Below, in pieces: positions 43,177 to 51,661 of a stretch of DNA of 51,965 nt. The notes beneath the pieces are model-generated. The model worked only from the letters and a program-made list of their open reading frames with translations, was not told where the DNA came from and searched no databases. Location of the stretch: assembly GCA_016871195.1 (NCBI GenBank), contig VFZN01000019.1, forward strand, positions 1-51,965. The letters run 5' to 3'. Each line of letters begins with the position of its first letter. Position 1 is the first letter of the stretch. The position numbers and the translations under genes were made by a program. The stretch is from Acidobacteriota bacterium (lineage in GTDB: Bacteria; Acidobacteriota; Vicinamibacteria; Vicinamibacterales; UBA2999).

Positions 43177-43441
43177 TGATACGATGGATTCCTACTCCAC
43201 GGCAATTGTCCATCAATATCGAGCAAAGGATATTTTTCAATGGTTTAGATTGCTCGGATTACGTGAAATTATCGTGATGAACAGCCGCGCGGGTTGGGTT
43301 AGTATCGTTGCTGAAAAAGGTTCTAGCAATGAGCGAGCAACCCGCATAAGCGATCAAAAGCAGATTAAAGGCCCGACGATAGGCGGGATGAACGGGGCTG
43401 GGGAGGCAACGGAATCAGCGTTATCGGACCTGTCCGCCTAG
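43172..43441 (+). pseudogene. Low-GC fragment resembling the C-terminus of a SAM methyltransferase
   Basis: An 89-codon frame, DTMDSYSTAIVHQYRAKDIF, QWFRLLGLREIIVMNSRAGW and VSIVAEKGSS, ends at TAG. The pattern D-x-YS ... Y ... I-x-WF-x-x-x-GL ... GWVSI resembles the last helix-strand pair of class I methyltransferases attached to sugar or lipid biosynthesis loci. Base composition is clearly more AT-rich than the flanks, as are its codons. The frame begins within the IS3 remnant and has no start of its own with a ribosome-binding site, so it is probably the tail of a deleted gene. Could also be an unrelated small protein. Confidence 0.4.
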
Positions 43442-43662
43442 ATTCGTCAAAGATTCGGCCCCCGGCCACAGCCGCGGCGAGCGATTCGAGCGCAGCGTGG
43501 TTGGATGATGTGTTCGACGGCATGGGCACCTGGAGGCCGCACACCCGGCGGCGCGGCATCATAGAACGCGAACGAATCCAGCGCAACGCAGATGAAACGG
43601 TGTTATAGTCCACGCCACCTGAGGCCGGTGCCCGGCGCCGGCCCTTCGCAGCGGAGGTTTCG
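43442..43662. promoter_or_regulatory. Upstream region of the TonB-dependent receptor gene
   Basis: No gene is seen. TATAGT near 43605-43610 (in GTTATAGTCC) is a plausible -10 and GCGGAGG near 43651-43657 is a ribosome-binding site for ATG 43663. A GCCGGTGCCCGGCGCCGGCCC stretch between them can form hairpins. Confidence 0.35.
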
Positions 43663-46569
43663 ATGGTGCATCTCCTTGGCTCGCGCCTGCTTCTGGCGGC
43701 AATGCTGCTGCTGTCGCCGCTGGCCGCGCTCGCACAACAGAACGCCACCATATCGGGGGTCGTGACCGACGAGTCGAAGGGCGTGCTGCCGGGCGTGACC
43801 GTCACCGCCACCGACCTGGGCACCGGCCGGGTCGCCACGGCCGTCACCGACGCCCAGGGTGACTATCAGATTCGCAACCTGCCGCCCGGCCGCTACTCGG
43901 TCACCGCGGAGCTCTCCGGGTTCGGCACGGCGACCCTTCCGGTGCTCGAACTGCGCGTCGGCCAGAACGCCACGGTGCCGCTGTCACTCAAGGTGGGAGC
44001 GCTGGCCGAGACCATCACGGTCACCGGCGAGTCGCCGCTCGTCGACATCACGTCATCGGAAGTGGCCGGCAACGTCGACCGTCGCCAGATGGAAGAACTG
44101 CCCCTGGCCGGCCGCAACTGGATGGAGCTGTCCCTTCAGGTCAAGGGCATCACCGCCAACAACGTCGACAACCGTCCCGGCGTCGGCGACGACAACGCGT
44201 TCCAGCTCAATCTCGACGGCCAGCAGATCACCAACAAGGTGGCGAGCTCTGGGTTCGGTCAGCCGAAGTTCAGCCGCGAGGCGATTGCCGAGTTCCAGAT
44301 CATCACGAACCTCTTCGACATCACCCAGGGCCGCTCGACCGGTGTGCAGGTGCAGGCCATCTCGAAGGCGGGCACCAACAACCTCCGAGGCTCGCTCTAC
44401 GGGTACTTCCGCGACGACAAGTTCAACGCGGCAGACTTCGTGGCCAAGCGGGTGCTGCCGTATCAGAACCAGCAGACCGGCGCCTCGCTCGGCGGGCCGA
44501 TTCGAAAAGACAAGCTGCACTATTTCCTCAGCTACGAATACGAGCGTGAACCCGGGACGGTCTTCTTCGCGCCGGTGAACCTGCCCACGATTCGGACCTC
44601 CGCTGCCGACAAGCAGATCAACCACAGCACGCTCGCGCGGGTCGACCAGGATTGGACCTCCAACTCGCACCTGTCGTACCGCTTCTCGTCCTGGCGCTTC
44701 GATCGGCCAAACGACAAGCAGGCCGAACACCCGACGCAGTCGGCCTCGCGCACGCGCAAGGCTGACAACTTCCTGGTGAGCTGGTCACACGTGCGCTCCT
44801 CGAGCCTGGTGGAAGAAGTGCGTGTCGGCTACAACACCTTCGGCTGGACCAACGGCGTGGCGCTCGATGATCTCGTGACGGCTGCGCCTCGCGGCTGGCT
44901 CGGCACCGGCACGCCGTCGTTCAACTTCATCAACGGCACGATCGGGCCGCCGCAGAACTTCCCGCAGGAGTTCAACCAGAACCAGATCACGGCGCGTTAC
45001 GACCTCACGTGGAACAAGGGCTCGCACGACATGAAGATCGGCGCCGAGTTCCTGGGCTGGAAAGACTCGGGTGAGTGGCATCTCGGCGAGCGCGGTGTCT
45101 TCAACTTCCGCGCCAACCCTGCCGACATGGACCGCCGTTTCCCGGGTAACGACCCCACGCAGTGGGACATCACGGGGCTCGACACCTTCGCCACGAACTT
45201 CCTGCAGAACACGGGCAACTGGGACGTCGACATCCCGCGGCCGACCTATGCCGTCTGGTTCGGCGACAACTGGCGGGTGAACGACCAGCTCACCATCAAC
45301 TACGGCGTGCGCTACGACCTCGACCAGGGCGCGACCGACCCGCCCGATACGAAGAACAGCACGGTGTTCGCGCCGTTCGGCGGGCCGCTCTTCAAGGACA
45401 ACATCCGCGACAACAACAACATCTCGCCGCGCGCCGGGTTCGCCTGGAACGTCGGCGGCGGCAACGATCTCGTCGTCCGCGGCGGCACCGGCCTCTACTA
45501 CGGCTCGGTCGTCTCGAACGTCACCTTCAGCCAGCAGTCGTTCGGCAACCGCATCATCGTCAACAGCTTCCCGAACGACAATCAGCCCGGCTGGTTCCTG
45601 AATCCCACGCGCAACTTCACGCCGCAGCAGATCGCGAGCGGTGCCGTGCCTCAGGCGCCCCGCGTCATCGCCCACGACTTCGAGTTCCCGGTCACCTGGC
45701 AGAGTGCGATCGGCTTCCAGAAGCAAATCACTCCGGTGCTTGGCGTCGAGATGGACCTGACCCACTGGCGCGAGTTCAACCGCACGCGCGGGGTCGATAT
45801 CAACATGGTCGTGGATCCGGCCACGGGGTATCCGGCGCAGGGGCGCGTGGCCGATCCGGCCTGGGGACCGATTATCTGGATCGAGTCTGGCGGCAAGGCC
45901 GACTTCCTGTCGCTGGCCAACGGCATCACGCGCCGGTATGCCAACAACTTCCAGGCCGGGCTGACCTATACCTACACGTTCTTCGCGCGTGACAACCAGC
46001 CGGCCAACGGCTTCGGCCCGAACGCCGACAACCCGCTCGACATCGACAACGACGACGAGTGGGCCACATCGCAGGAGTTCCAGCGCCACACCCTGCGTCT
46101 GAACGGCATCTGGGCGCCGGGTTGGGGCCTGACCTTCTCCGGCGCCTACCAGTTTGGCTCCGGGAACTATTTCAACACGTCGGTAGGCGGGAATCCCTAC
46201 GGGAAGAACCGCGCTGCTTTGTCGCACACCAACCGGTTGTACGTCGGCACCGCGCCGCTCGTCATCAACACGGCGCTCGCCGGCGACCGCTACGATGGTC
46301 CGACCACGCTCAATTCGGGCGACCGCGTGCCGCGTAACGCCCTCAGGGGCGATGCGATTCACAAGGTCGACGCCCGCGTGACCAAGGCGTTCAAGATCAA
46401 CAACCTGAGCCTGTCGGTCGTGGCCGAGGTGTTCAACCTGTTCAATCACGAGAACTTCGGCAGCTATAACGCCGTGGTCACGTCGCCGCTGTTCGGCCAG
46501 CCGCAGCAGAACATCGGCAATGCGTTCCGGCCGCGCACCGGGCAGCTGGCGTTTCGCGTGCAGTTCTAA
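43663..46569 (+). CDS. Oar-like TonB-dependent receptor with carboxypeptidase regulatory-like domain
   Basis: A 968-residue outer-membrane receptor. A signal peptide (LLLAAMLLLSPLAALAQ) precedes a carboxypeptidase-regulatory/SusD-type beta-sandwich (about residues 28-110: ATISGVVTDESKGVLPGVTV, GDYQIRNLPPGRYSVTAELS) and a plug domain (about 120-230: MEELPLAGRNWMELSLQVKG, FQLNLDGQQITN). The rest is a large barrel ending in GQLAFRVQF. Such receptors are abundant in Acidobacteria and probably take up large or polymeric substrates. No TonB, ExbB or SusD partner is adjacent. It starts a block that returns to core-like composition after the decayed island. Substrate unknown. Confidence 0.92.
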   Translation: MVHLLGSRLLLAAMLLLSPLAALAQQNATISGVVTDESKGVLPGVTVTATDLGTGRVATAVTDAQGDYQIRNLPPGRYSVTAELSGFGTATLPVLELRVGQNATVPLSLKVGALAETITVTGESPLVDITSSEVAGNVDRRQMEELPLAGRNWMELSLQVKGITANNVDNRPGVGDDNAFQLNLDGQQITNKVASSGFGQPKFSREAIAEFQIITNLFDITQGRSTGVQVQAISKAGTNNLRGSLYGYFRDDKFNAADFVAKRVLPYQNQQTGASLGGPIRKDKLHYFLSYEYEREPGTVFFAPVNLPTIRTSAADKQINHSTLARVDQDWTSNSHLSYRFSSWRFDRPNDKQAEHPTQSASRTRKADNFLVSWSHVRSSSLVEEVRVGYNTFGWTNGVALDDLVTAAPRGWLGTGTPSFNFINGTIGPPQNFPQEFNQNQITARYDLTWNKGSHDMKIGAEFLGWKDSGEWHLGERGVFNFRANPADMDRRFPGNDPTQWDITGLDTFATNFLQNTGNWDVDIPRPTYAVWFGDNWRVNDQLTINYGVRYDLDQGATDPPDTKNSTVFAPFGGPLFKDNIRDNNNISPRAGFAWNVGGGNDLVVRGGTGLYYGSVVSNVTFSQQSFGNRIIVNSFPNDNQPGWFLNPTRNFTPQQIASGAVPQAPRVIAHDFEFPVTWQSAIGFQKQITPVLGVEMDLTHWREFNRTRGVDINMVVDPATGYPAQGRVADPAWGPIIWIESGGKADFLSLANGITRRYANNFQAGLTYTYTFFARDNQPANGFGPNADNPLDIDNDDEWATSQEFQRHTLRLNGIWAPGWGLTFSGAYQFGSGNYFNTSVGGNPYGKNRAALSHTNRLYVGTAPLVINTALAGDRYDGPTTLNSGDRVPRNALRGDAIHKVDARVTKAFKINNLSLSVVAEVFNLFNHENFGSYNAVVTSPLFGQPQQNIGNAFRPRTGQLAFRVQF

Positions 46570-46573
46570 AGGG

Positions 46574-46607
46574 CAGGGAACGGGGAACGGGGAACAGGGA
46601 ACAGGGA
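46574..46607. repeat. GGGAAC(A/G) heptanucleotide tandem repeat
   Basis: GGGAACG, GGGAACG, GGGAACA, GGGAACA and partial units follow the receptor stop. The array can pair with CTGTTCCCC at 46633-46641. Confidence 0.8.
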
Positions 46608-46641
46608 AATCATCCGGCCACGATCCCGATCTCTGTTCCCC
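46589..46641. terminator. Candidate bidirectional hairpin between convergent genes
   Basis: GGGGAACAG (46589-46597) and CTGTTCCCC (46633-46641) are perfect complements with a 35-nt loop, sitting between the receptor stop and the DUF1624 stop. There is no U-tract. Confidence 0.4.
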
Positions 46642-46645
46642 ATTC

Positions 46646-47833
46646 CTACAGGTAGGAGAGCCACCAGTCGCGGCGACGCGCCTTGACGTCAGCCAGCCAC
46701 CGGCACGCCGGGTAGAGCGCGGTGACGAGCAGGAACCAGGCGATGTACACCAGCCACAGCGGGTAACCGAGGTCGGCTGGAAACATCTCGCGTGCGCCTC
46801 CCATCGAAGGCAGCGGGTGCCAGACGAAGCCCCACGTGGCGGCGCCGTAGCGAAGGAATGCGGCGAATGCCGCGGCCACGTGCAGCACCCAGAAATGGAC
46901 CACGTAGTAGGCGAAGGGCACGCGGCCGAACACGACGAACGGATGGCGGGCGCCGGGCATCGCGCGCTCGAGCCAGGTCAGCAGCAGCGCCGCCGGCCCG
47001 AGCGTCATCAGGATGAAGATGAGCGAGGGCGGGTATTTGGTCGTGTTGACAAACGACACGACCGTCATCACCGGGGACACCTGCGCTGACCACGGCGCCG
47101 GGTCGCCGTAGCCGTTCGAGACCCGCAGCACGACGAAGCCGGCGATCGCCGCCAGTCCAAAGGTCCGGAGCGCACGTGCGCGCCGGTCGGGCGCCCATGT
47201 ATAGAGGCCGGCGGCCCAGAACCCCAGGGCCATCACGCCGGCCCACGGCAATACGGGATAACCGGCAATGGCCGAGATCGGTCCGATGGTGATGAGGCCG
47301 GGCTGGTGCAGCACGTGCCAGAGCCAGGCGAGCGGCCCAAACACCGAGGCCGGCACGCCGTCGAGCGTGTTGTGGCCCACCACGATCACGAGCCCGATGA
47401 GGCCGACAACTTCGGCGGGCAGGTGGATGAGACCTGCCAACGCCACCATCGACCATCCGAGTGCCCAGAGGATGATGAGGAACACCGGATACTGCAGATC
47501 GAAGGTGAAGTTCATGGCCAGGCGCATGACCACGAGTTCGACGGCGATGAGCCAGAGCCCGCGCGTCAGCAGATACCGCGAGACTGCGGCCCTCGAGCCG
47601 CCGCGGGCCAGGCGGAGTCCGGCGCCCATGCCGGCCGTGACGAAGAAGACCGGCGCACAGACATGGGTGATCCAGCGTGTGAGGAAGACGAGCGGTGTCG
47701 TGCGCGTCAGATCCTCGGCGGAAAACTGCATGGCGCCCGCGTGAAAGAACTCACGCGTGTGGTCCAGGGCCATGATGATCATGACCAGGCCGCGAAGGGC
47801 GTCGATGGCGGTGACCCGGCGCGATTCCGTCAT
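46646..47833 (-). CDS. DUF1624 / heparan-alpha-glucosaminide N-acetyltransferase-like membrane protein
   Basis: A 395-residue polytopic membrane protein. The N-terminus RVTAIDALRGLVMIIMALDH then REFFHAG is the hallmark of the DUF1624 / HGSNAT-catalytic family of predicted acyltransferases, where the D-x-x-RG and M-x-LDH segments lie in the first helix. About ten hydrophobic segments follow, with FLTRWITHVCAPVFFVTAGM and PLWLVYIAWFLLVTALYPAC. Start ATG 47833 is chosen because conserved sequence begins at TESRRVTAIDAL; the in-frame extension to 47905 is unsupported. It is convergent with the receptor gene. The acceptor is unknown. Confidence 0.85.
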   Translation of the reverse strand: MTESRRVTAIDALRGLVMIIMALDHTREFFHAGAMQFSAEDLTRTTPLVFLTRWITHVCAPVFFVTAGMGAGLRLARGGSRAAVSRYLLTRGLWLIAVELVVMRLAMNFTFDLQYPVFLIILWALGWSMVALAGLIHLPAEVVGLIGLVIVVGHNTLDGVPASVFGPLAWLWHVLHQPGLITIGPISAIAGYPVLPWAGVMALGFWAAGLYTWAPDRRARALRTFGLAAIAGFVVLRVSNGYGDPAPWSAQVSPVMTVVSFVNTTKYPPSLIFILMTLGPAALLLTWLERAMPGARHPFVVFGRVPFAYYVVHFWVLHVAAAFAAFLRYGAATWGFVWHPLPSMGGAREMFPADLGYPLWLVYIAWFLLVTALYPACRWLADVKARRRDWWLSYL

Positions 47834-47944
47834 GTCACTCAGCCTCCCGGCGCCCGTGGCGGGGGCGCGACATTCCGTGTAGACTGGCGCCCGCCGCCGC
47901 ATCACGCCTGGCGGCTCGTCACGGCCGACCGCACGGAGGCTAAC

Positions 47945-48208
47945 ATGAAGTCGCGGTTCTACTCGCCTGGTCTCGCCGCTGCCGCGGCGCTCGCCCTCGT
48001 TGGCGGCTGGCTCGCCGCCCAGCCCGCCGCGCAGTCACAAGCCCCAGCACCCGTCGCCATTCCCATGCAGGGCGGATCGGTGCAGCAGGGCACGCGCGGC
48101 ACCACCGGCTATCCCGCCGCGAAGACCGGCGGGAACTACATGCACAATTTCTACTTTCCGCCGGCGGTGTCATCGACGCCCTGGTGGCCCGATTGGGCGC
48201 CCGACGGC
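47945..48208 (+). pseudogene. N-terminal fragment of a secreted TolB-like beta-propeller protein
   Basis: The 88 codons from ATG 47945 (GGAGG just upstream) encode a signal peptide (PGLAAAAALALVGGWLAAQP), a linker, and GGNYMHNFYFPPAVSSTPWW then PDWAPDG. N-Y-M-H-N-F-Y-F-P-P and S-T-P-W-x-P-x-W-x-P-DG form the entry of Acidobacterial PD40/TolB-propeller proteins, often amidohydrolases, whose first WSPDG blade motif stands here. After DG the frame continues for 63 codons with no similarity, because it is antisense to a methyltransferase start. The remaining several hundred residues are missing. Confidence 0.65.
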
Positions 48209-48463
48209 GCGCGACGCGAACTGGTGCAGGTGATCGCCACGCCCGCATCCGACGTCGAGGACGCGGCTGCCCGTCGTGAGAGCCAGGGCTTCGACCATGG
48301 AGGCGTCAACGGGTGCGTTGAAGTGCCGTGCCACCGCCGGATCCATTGCACCAGCGTGTGCTGCGACCGCCGGTGGCTGGGCCTCGCGCGCCTGTGACCA
48401 TGCCGGTCGCGAAAGGATGGCGGTGCCAAGAGTGGCCAGCCACGTGCGCCGCGGAACGCGCAT
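48209..48463 (-). pseudogene. N-terminal fragment of an exported SAM methyltransferase
   Basis: From ATG 48463 the minus strand encodes VPRRTWLATLGTAILSRPAW, a Tat/Sec-like signal, then MDPAVARHFNAPVDASMVEA and TGSRVLDVGCGRGDHLHQFA, a textbook motif I. The sequence then ends at about 48209 where the TolB-like fragment begins from the opposite side. Motifs II-IV are absent, so no active enzyme is possible. A signal peptide before a methyltransferase fold is itself unusual and suggests a periplasmic or Tat-exported form. Confidence 0.6.
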
Positions 48464-48715
48464 TACCCGGCATGATCGCGGGCGGCCGTGCTCCCGTCCG
48501 TAGATCTTCAACAGACGGCCGCGACGCCGCCACCAATGGTTGCCCCAGCGTGCTGGCCGGAGCAGACGACTGACGGCGGCGAGGCACCAGCTCGGAGGCG
48601 CGGTGGGTGAAGGGCCACTGCGGGTGCAAGCGGTGTCAAGCGGCACCGAACTCGCGGCCATGACCGTGGTACCATCAGCCGTCGCGGCGCGGGCGAGCGA
48701 CACGAGGAGATTCGC
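48464..48715. other. Intergenic region between the methyltransferase fragment and alkaline phosphatase
   Basis: No gene is recognised in these 252 bp. ACGAGGAGATTCGC at the end supplies a ribosome-binding site (GAGGAG) for ATG 48716. TACCAT near 48670 is a possible -10 for the phosphatase. I saw no terminator or repeats. Confidence 0.4.
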
Positions 48716-50230
48716 ATGGACTCAACTATCGCCACCAGACTGTCGCGGCGCCGCTGGATCGGCGGAGTGGCCGCGCTGCTCGGGACTTCCGGCCGCTCAG
48801 CCGCGTCCCAGAGCGCCGCCACCACGCCAGCGGCAGTGCCACGACACGTCGTGCTGATGGTGGCCGACGGTATGAGCGTCGGTGTGCCGACACTTGCTGA
48901 GTCGTTCTCCCACACCGTGCGCGGGCGCGGCACCGCGTGGTGGGAGCTGGCGCGCCATCCGGACGTGACCACGGGGTGGGTCGACACAGCGTCGCTGACG
49001 TCGCTCGTCACCGATTCAGCCGCCGCCGCCTCGGCGTGGGGCAGCGGGTCTCGCGTTCGCAACGGCGCCATCAACGTGTTGCCGGACGGTACGCGCTTGA
49101 CGCCCCTGGCACACCTGGCGCGGCAGGCGCGCCGCCGCATTGGTCTCGTGACCACGACCACGGTCACACACGCCACGCCCGCCGGGTTTGCCGCCGTCAA
49201 CACGAACCGCAACGCTGAAGACGACATCGCCACGCAGTACTTGGATCGTGTAGACGTCGTGCTCGGCGGCGGGCAGCAGTTCTTCGATGCCGGACGTCGA
49301 GCCGATGGCCGTGATCTGGTCGGTGATTTCGCGCGCGGAGGGTATGCGGTGTGGCGAACCCGAGACGAGTTGCGCGCCGCAACAGGGAGCGGACGCGGGC
49401 TTGGCCTGTTCGCCAGCGAGCATCTGCCATACAGACTCGATCGCGACCAGGATCCACGCCTGCAGGCCAACATACCCACGCTGGCCGAAATGGCGTCAGC
49501 GGCACTGGCGCGGTTGCACGACGTGCCGGAGGGGTTCTTCCTGCTCGTCGAAGGCGGGCGCGTCGATCACGCCGCACACGCGAATGACGCGGCGGCGATC
49601 CTCCGCGAGCAGCTCGATTTCGACGACGCCGTCGCGGCCGTGCGCGAGTTTGCCGCAGGCCGGCACGATACGCTCGTCATCGTTACCTCTGACCACGGAA
49701 ACGCCAACCCGGGCTTGAACGGTATGGGCCAGAGCTACCTCGACTCGAGCCGGGTCTTCGCGAATGTCACGCGTGCGCGCGCCTCGTTTTCTGTCGTCAA
49801 GCGCCAGTTGCTCGATGCGGCCAACCGTTCCGGTCAACCCAGCGTGAATGACACGGGCATGCTGGTGGAGCACCTTCTGGGTTTCGCGCCCGACCGGCTG
49901 CAGACGGAGGTGATTCGCACTGCCCTGGCCCGCCCCGTGGTCACCGTGCTCAATGGACAGCTGGCCGGATTCGACGGCGTGCTCGGGCAGATCGCCGCCA
50001 ACCACTGGGGCATTGGGTGGACGGGGACCACGCACACCGCCGATCTTGCGCCGGTGCTCGCCTTCGGCCCAGGCCAGGAACGCTTCCGCGGCCTTCGTGC
50101 CAATACCGCGCTCTTCGGCGACCTGGTAGCGCTGATGGGACTGACGTTCAAGAACCCGGCCATGGCACCTGTGGACGCACGTGCCTATGCGGCATACGGC
50201 GTCGCGGGTGCCGAAGTGGTGCCGGCATGA
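48716..50230 (+). CDS. Tat-exported alkaline phosphatase
   Basis: Periplasmic or surface phosphomonoesterase of the PhoA superfamily. A twin-arginine signal (SRRRWIGGVAALLGTSG) precedes the metal Asp51 in HVVLMVADGMSVGV and the nucleophile Ser101 in LVTDSAAAASAWGSG. VEGGRVDHAAHANDAAAI supplies metal ligands, as does VIVTSDHGNANPGLNG, and HTADLAPVLAFGPG holds the late His. The N-terminal part (TWATT-like VTTGWVDTASLTSLVTDS) is normal; the length of 504 fits. GAGGAG lies 7 nt upstream. Its stop overlaps the thermonuclease-like gene (ATGA), so both are made together. No Pho box was recognised. Confidence 0.92.
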   Translation: MDSTIATRLSRRRWIGGVAALLGTSGRSAASQSAATTPAAVPRHVVLMVADGMSVGVPTLAESFSHTVRGRGTAWWELARHPDVTTGWVDTASLTSLVTDSAAAASAWGSGSRVRNGAINVLPDGTRLTPLAHLARQARRRIGLVTTTTVTHATPAGFAAVNTNRNAEDDIATQYLDRVDVVLGGGQQFFDAGRRADGRDLVGDFARGGYAVWRTRDELRAATGSGRGLGLFASEHLPYRLDRDQDPRLQANIPTLAEMASAALARLHDVPEGFFLLVEGGRVDHAAHANDAAAILREQLDFDDAVAAVREFAAGRHDTLVIVTSDHGNANPGLNGMGQSYLDSSRVFANVTRARASFSVVKRQLLDAANRSGQPSVNDTGMLVEHLLGFAPDRLQTEVIRTALARPVVTVLNGQLAGFDGVLGQIAANHWGIGWTGTTHTADLAPVLAFGPGQERFRGLRANTALFGDLVALMGLTFKNPAMAPVDARAYAAYGVAGAEVVPA

Positions 50231-50817
50231 CGAATCCCGGCCTCGTCACGCTGGTCGTGGTGGCCTCGATGCTCGGCGTGGGCGATGCCGCCGGGCAGCC
50301 CGCGGCGCAGCGGCGTCCCGCGCTCACGCGTGTTGCCGTGCCGGTGGCGGCCGTGACTGTCGACGATGGCGATACCGTGGAGATCCGCTGGACGCCGACG
50401 GACATTGAGACCGTCCGCATTCTGGGCATCGATGCGCCGGAGACGCGTCACCTCGAGCACAACATCCCGTTCGATCAGCCGTTTGGCCCAGAGGCCCGGG
50501 CGTTCGGCCAGGGTGTACTGGCGACGGCGCGCGACGTGGTGATTCTTCGCGCTGCCACGACCGATCCGTTCGGCCGCTCGCTCGCCTATCTCCTTGTCGA
50601 CGGGCGCAACTATTCAGTCCTGATGGTGAGCGCGCGACTCGCGGTAGAGAGTGTGACCGCGTTCGGCGACAACGGCCTGCCGATGGAAGCCGCGGCTGTC
50701 GTGGCCGCGGCCAAGGTGGCAGGTCCCGTAGCGTTCGAACCACCTCACGCCTATCGCTCGCGTATGCGGGACGTGGCCGAGTGGCTCAAGGCTCGCCGCC
50801 AGTACCCGCCGCCCTAG
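50227..50817 (+). CDS. Staphylococcal thermonuclease-like (SNase) protein
   Basis: A 196-residue protein with a weak signal (LVTLVVVASMLGVGDAAGQP) and an SNase OB-fold: VTVDDGDTVEI (Asp ligands), TVRILGIDAPETRHLEHNIP, FGPEARAFGQGVL and TDPFGRSLAYLLVDGRNYSV. R-x-L-GIDAPE and D-x-FGR-x-LAY are the catalytic Arg/Glu and C-terminal Arg motifs of the family. The residue that acts as Glu in ELL-type motifs is less certain. It overlaps the phosphatase gene and probably acts outside the cytoplasm; together they could scavenge phosphate from extracellular DNA, which is inference. Confidence 0.82.
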   Translation: MTNPGLVTLVVVASMLGVGDAAGQPAAQRRPALTRVAVPVAAVTVDDGDTVEIRWTPTDIETVRILGIDAPETRHLEHNIPFDQPFGPEARAFGQGVLATARDVVILRAATTDPFGRSLAYLLVDGRNYSVLMVSARLAVESVTAFGDNGLPMEAAAVVAAAKVAGPVAFEPPHAYRSRMRDVAEWLKARRQYPPP

Positions 50818-50856
50818 TGGTCGACCGCACGCGAATGTCACACGACGCGTCGGTCG

Positions 50857-51099
50857 TTACCGCCGCGCCGGCGCGCAGCACAAACAGTCGATCGGATGAC
50901 GCGCGGCGGTCAAAGGGTTGGTGGGGTCGTCGGCCGCCGCCGGAGGGGCCACTCCCGTGAGGTACGCCGCAGCCGTCGGGGCGCGCGCGAGGAGCGCCCG
51001 GCAGATCGGGCACATCTCCAGCTCGTCACTGCGTCCCAGCGGCTTCAGCACCTCGAACTCGACGTCACATCGATCACAGGCGTAGACGTAGATCGGCAC
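50857..51099 (-). CDS. FmdB-family zinc-ribbon regulatory protein
   Basis: An 80-residue protein: VPIYVYACDRCDVEFEVLKP then LEMCPICRALLARAP. The PIYxYxCxxC ... CPxC pattern is the FmdB/CxxC zinc ribbon, named after a putative regulator of formamidase expression. The C-terminal 35 residues (PPAAADDPTNPLTAARHPID, then CLCC) add a second small Cys cluster, not usual in the family. GTG start at 51099 is chosen because the conserved PIY follows at once; GGAGGAG lies about 12 nt upstream. It is convergent with the thermonuclease gene. Function in bacteria is uncertain. Confidence 0.8.
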   Translation of the reverse strand: MPIYVYACDRCDVEFEVLKPLGRSDELEMCPICRALLARAPTAAAYLTGVAPPAAADDPTNPLTAARHPIDCLCCAPARR

Positions 51100-51313
51100 G
51101 CGCGCGCTTCGGCTCCTCCGCCACATCCTACAGCGTCGAGTGTCTCGTGGCCTGCGACAAGACGAAACCCGCGAACGGTGCCGCCATGGCCGCTCACCAG
51201 CCGACCGAGGGCGGCGACCGGCGCAGACACGCAGGGCGCCGGTGTGCGATCGCACGTGAGGGCAGTGCCGCCCGGCACCTGCGCATCGTGGGCCGCACGT
51301 GCACACTGACCTC

Positions 51314-51595
51314 ATGGCCATGCTCATCAATCTCGACGACGACGTGGAAGGGTCTGGCTCGGAGGCCATCGTCCGCGTCAAGGGCTGGCTCTCGGCGCGC
51401 CTCGATCTGCCCGCGGACGCCATCGTGCTCGTGACCGAACTGCGTTGCCGCGAGGAGGGGTGCCCGCCGCTCGAAACGGTCCTGGCCGTGCTGGCACCCT
51501 CCGGCCGCTGGCACTGCACCGTGCACAAGGCCGCGGCGGCGCTCACGGAATCCGACATCCACGACGCGCTGGCGGCCAACGCGCCTCGACTCTGA
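51314..51595 (+). CDS. Small conserved-looking protein with a C-x4-GCPP motif
   Basis: A 93-residue protein not assigned to a family. It starts MAMLINLDDDVEGSGSEAIV, has a predicted helix (RVKGWLSARLDLPADA), and carries TELRCREEGCPPLETVLAVL, where two Cys five residues apart are followed by PPxET. It ends with a helical KAAAALTESDIHDALAANAP. The Cys-Pro-Pro-Glu-Thr layout suggests metal or cofactor binding, or a redox role, and I think small proteins with this motif exist elsewhere, but I cannot name them. No Shine-Dalgarno is evident; GTG 51299 and ATG 51320 are alternatives. Confidence 0.55.
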   Translation: MAMLINLDDDVEGSGSEAIVRVKGWLSARLDLPADAIVLVTELRCREEGCPPLETVLAVLAPSGRWHCTVHKAAAALTESDIHDALAANAPRL

Positions 51596-51661
51596 CCTGC
51601 GGTCCGCGCGCGAGGGCGGGTGGCCAGCCGCGTGGCTGCCACGCCGCCCGGACGGTGCGCC

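Noticed and set aside
42661-43662. Second copy of the ssrA 3' end as the far attachment site
   Set aside because: I looked for CGCCGCCTCCACCA-like sequence downstream of the island and saw no convincing duplicate.
44785-46449. Long minus-strand frame of about 550 codons inside the TonB-receptor gene
   Set aside because: Valine/arginine-rich shadow of the receptor; no start signal or homology.
47306-47944. Long upstream extension of the TolB-like frame
   Set aside because: It lies antisense to the DUF1624 gene; ATG 47945 has GGAGG and begins a proper signal peptide.
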